Below, one piece after another: positions 62,985 through 64,000 of a DNA stretch of 64,000 bases; positions within the stretch are counted from its first letter, which is position 1, and each line of letters starts with the position of its first letter. Under the pieces are notes generated by a model that worked only from the letters and a program-made list of their open reading frames with translations, was not told the DNA's origin and searched no databases. The stretch covers positions 123,054 through 187,053 of the forward strand of contig BDDD01000046.1 in NCBI GenBank assembly GCA_001972305.1. Direction: 5' to 3'. Made by a program: the position numbers and the translations under genes. This DNA is from Cephalotus follicularis. Its lineage: Eukaryota > Streptophyta > Magnoliopsida > Oxalidales > Cephalotaceae.

Positions 62985-64000
62985 GGTGTGACATCCGTGT
63001 CTTTATACGGTCTGTGTCTGTGAGCCTACGTGGCTTCTGTCTGTCTGTCGGTCTGTTAATCTGTTTTATAGCATTCATTATATGCATCATGACATTATTT
63101 TAAATTTTTATAATTTTATTCTGATTATTTTCTGCATAAGAAATGAATTTGTCTTTCCGTAAATTAAATGATATTTTTCTGAAATAATTGCTGATTCAGA
63201 AAAATAGCCCAAGTGGTATGTCCTAAATATCCAATTTCTGTCCGTAACGGTTAAATTCTAGACAAAACTCTTTCTGTTATGGTGGAGATTATATATATAT
63301 GTGAAAATGCAAATTTTTATAAAAATTTTATGCTTCTCTCCCATCTCTCCCGCTCTCTCTCTCTCCTCTCTCCCGTCTCTCTCTGCTGGCATCCTTCTGC
63401 CGTCGGCGTCAGTGCCGATCTGACGCCGGCGAAGGTACCAACGGGACCGCCTCGTCCTCCCGAGCACGCCGAGCCCCTCCCATGCGTCGTTAACCGCGCC
63501 GTTTGCGCCCGGCGAGCACTTCTCCCTCCGCACCTGTTTTCCTTCGTTCCGGCGTCTCCGGTGGTCGCCACGGCAAGGCGAGCCCAGATTCGGACTCCTG
63601 GCGTTGCGGCCGTTCGAACGATACCGGCCTCGACACGTGACGACGTCGGCAACGTCGATCGCCGGCGAAGGCAGCCGCGGTCAACGCTGCCGTTCCAGCC
63701 AAACGCTTTTGTCTTGATTGCCTTGTCTCAAGCCTTAAATGGCTTTCAACTACTTTGCCTCGTGTCTCAGTCTTAGGGCGTCGCCTTGACCTTGCCTAGT
63801 GTAGTGGCGTCTCTTGCCTCAGCCTTTTGACAGGCTTTAAAGAGCGGCCTCCCAGCGGCCACGCACCGGGTGCGCGGCGGCGACCGGCCGCGCACTGTCG
63901 GTGCGCGCAGTGGCCAGTCGGCGTCTCCCGCGTAGACCTCGCGACCTTCGGCCCCTCGTGCCTAGACCCGCGCAACCCAGACCGCGGCGGCGCAAACCGG
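62985..64000. mobile_element. probable LTR-retrotransposon part running off the window
   Basis: An abrupt change occurs at GGGTGTGACATCCG (about 62985). A TATA-like ATTATATATATATG follows at about 63287, then a CT-rich leader (63340-63385), then strongly GC-rich DNA to the window end, with repeated GGCGACCGGCC/GCGCGCAGTGGCC words. This layout resembles a promoter-bearing LTR. Open frames of 165 and 111 codons show no known domain. The right end and target duplication lie outside the window. Confidence 0.4.

Noticed and set aside
63279..63776. 165-codon frame rich in Ser, Pro and Arg at the right edge
   Set aside because: It starts in a CT-rich leader, overlaps a comparable minus-strand frame and has no recognised domain. 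It is more likely LTR sequence.

Overview
This window is nuclear DNA from a eudicot plant; I cannot name the species. The evidence is AT-rich intergenic DNA, GT-AG introns, plant-only gene families (TIP aquaporin, CRF-type ERF, SOSEKI, MBD7-like) and dense plant LTR retrotransposons. All exon structures below were joined by hand from splice signals and conserved reading frames.

Genes in order: a TIP1 aquaporin (6181-7450, +, 3 exons); a single-exon ERF with a CRF domain (8894-9439, +); a 9-exon PTPLA-type 3-hydroxyacyl-CoA dehydratase (10320-12953, -); an R2R3-MYB of the MYB48/MYB59 type (17982-18969, -); the diphthamide co-chaperone DPH4 (40051-40599, +); a SOSEKI/DUF966 polarity protein (45714-48729, +, 4 exons); a CYP81-like P450 relic (about 55326-55868, -); and an MBD7-like methyl-CpG-binding protein with two MBDs (57036-60051, -, 6 exons). 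They are unrelated housekeeping, transport and regulatory genes, with no operon-like organisation.

Transposable elements fill much of the rest. A Mutator-like non-autonomous element with 9-bp target duplications lies at 13473-14401. An 8.2-kb LTR element without recognisable gag-pol lies at 20876-29066; its interior is a chain of GC-rich minisatellites and it carries a nested 2.9-kb solo LTR. A 2.6-kb gag-only copia-type element at 29776-32394 contains three LTR copies and a SINE-like insertion. Further solo LTRs with matching 5-bp target duplications lie at 15947-16449, 34117-35901, 49495-52332 and 61238-62265. Two of these belong to the same family as the 8.2-kb element. The right edge (about 62985-64000) is GC-rich and LTR-like but runs off the window.

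The points most worth following up are: the direct repeat flanking intron 1 of the MYB gene, a hallmark of the alternatively spliced intron of MYB48/59; the exon-pair duplication behind the two MBDs; the loss of the usual Pro-Trp in the ERF DNA-binding sheet; the about 24 CATGCATGC (RY) motifs in the retroelement minisatellite; the three-LTR gag-only element; and five solo LTRs in 64 kb. I found no clearly new functional system.
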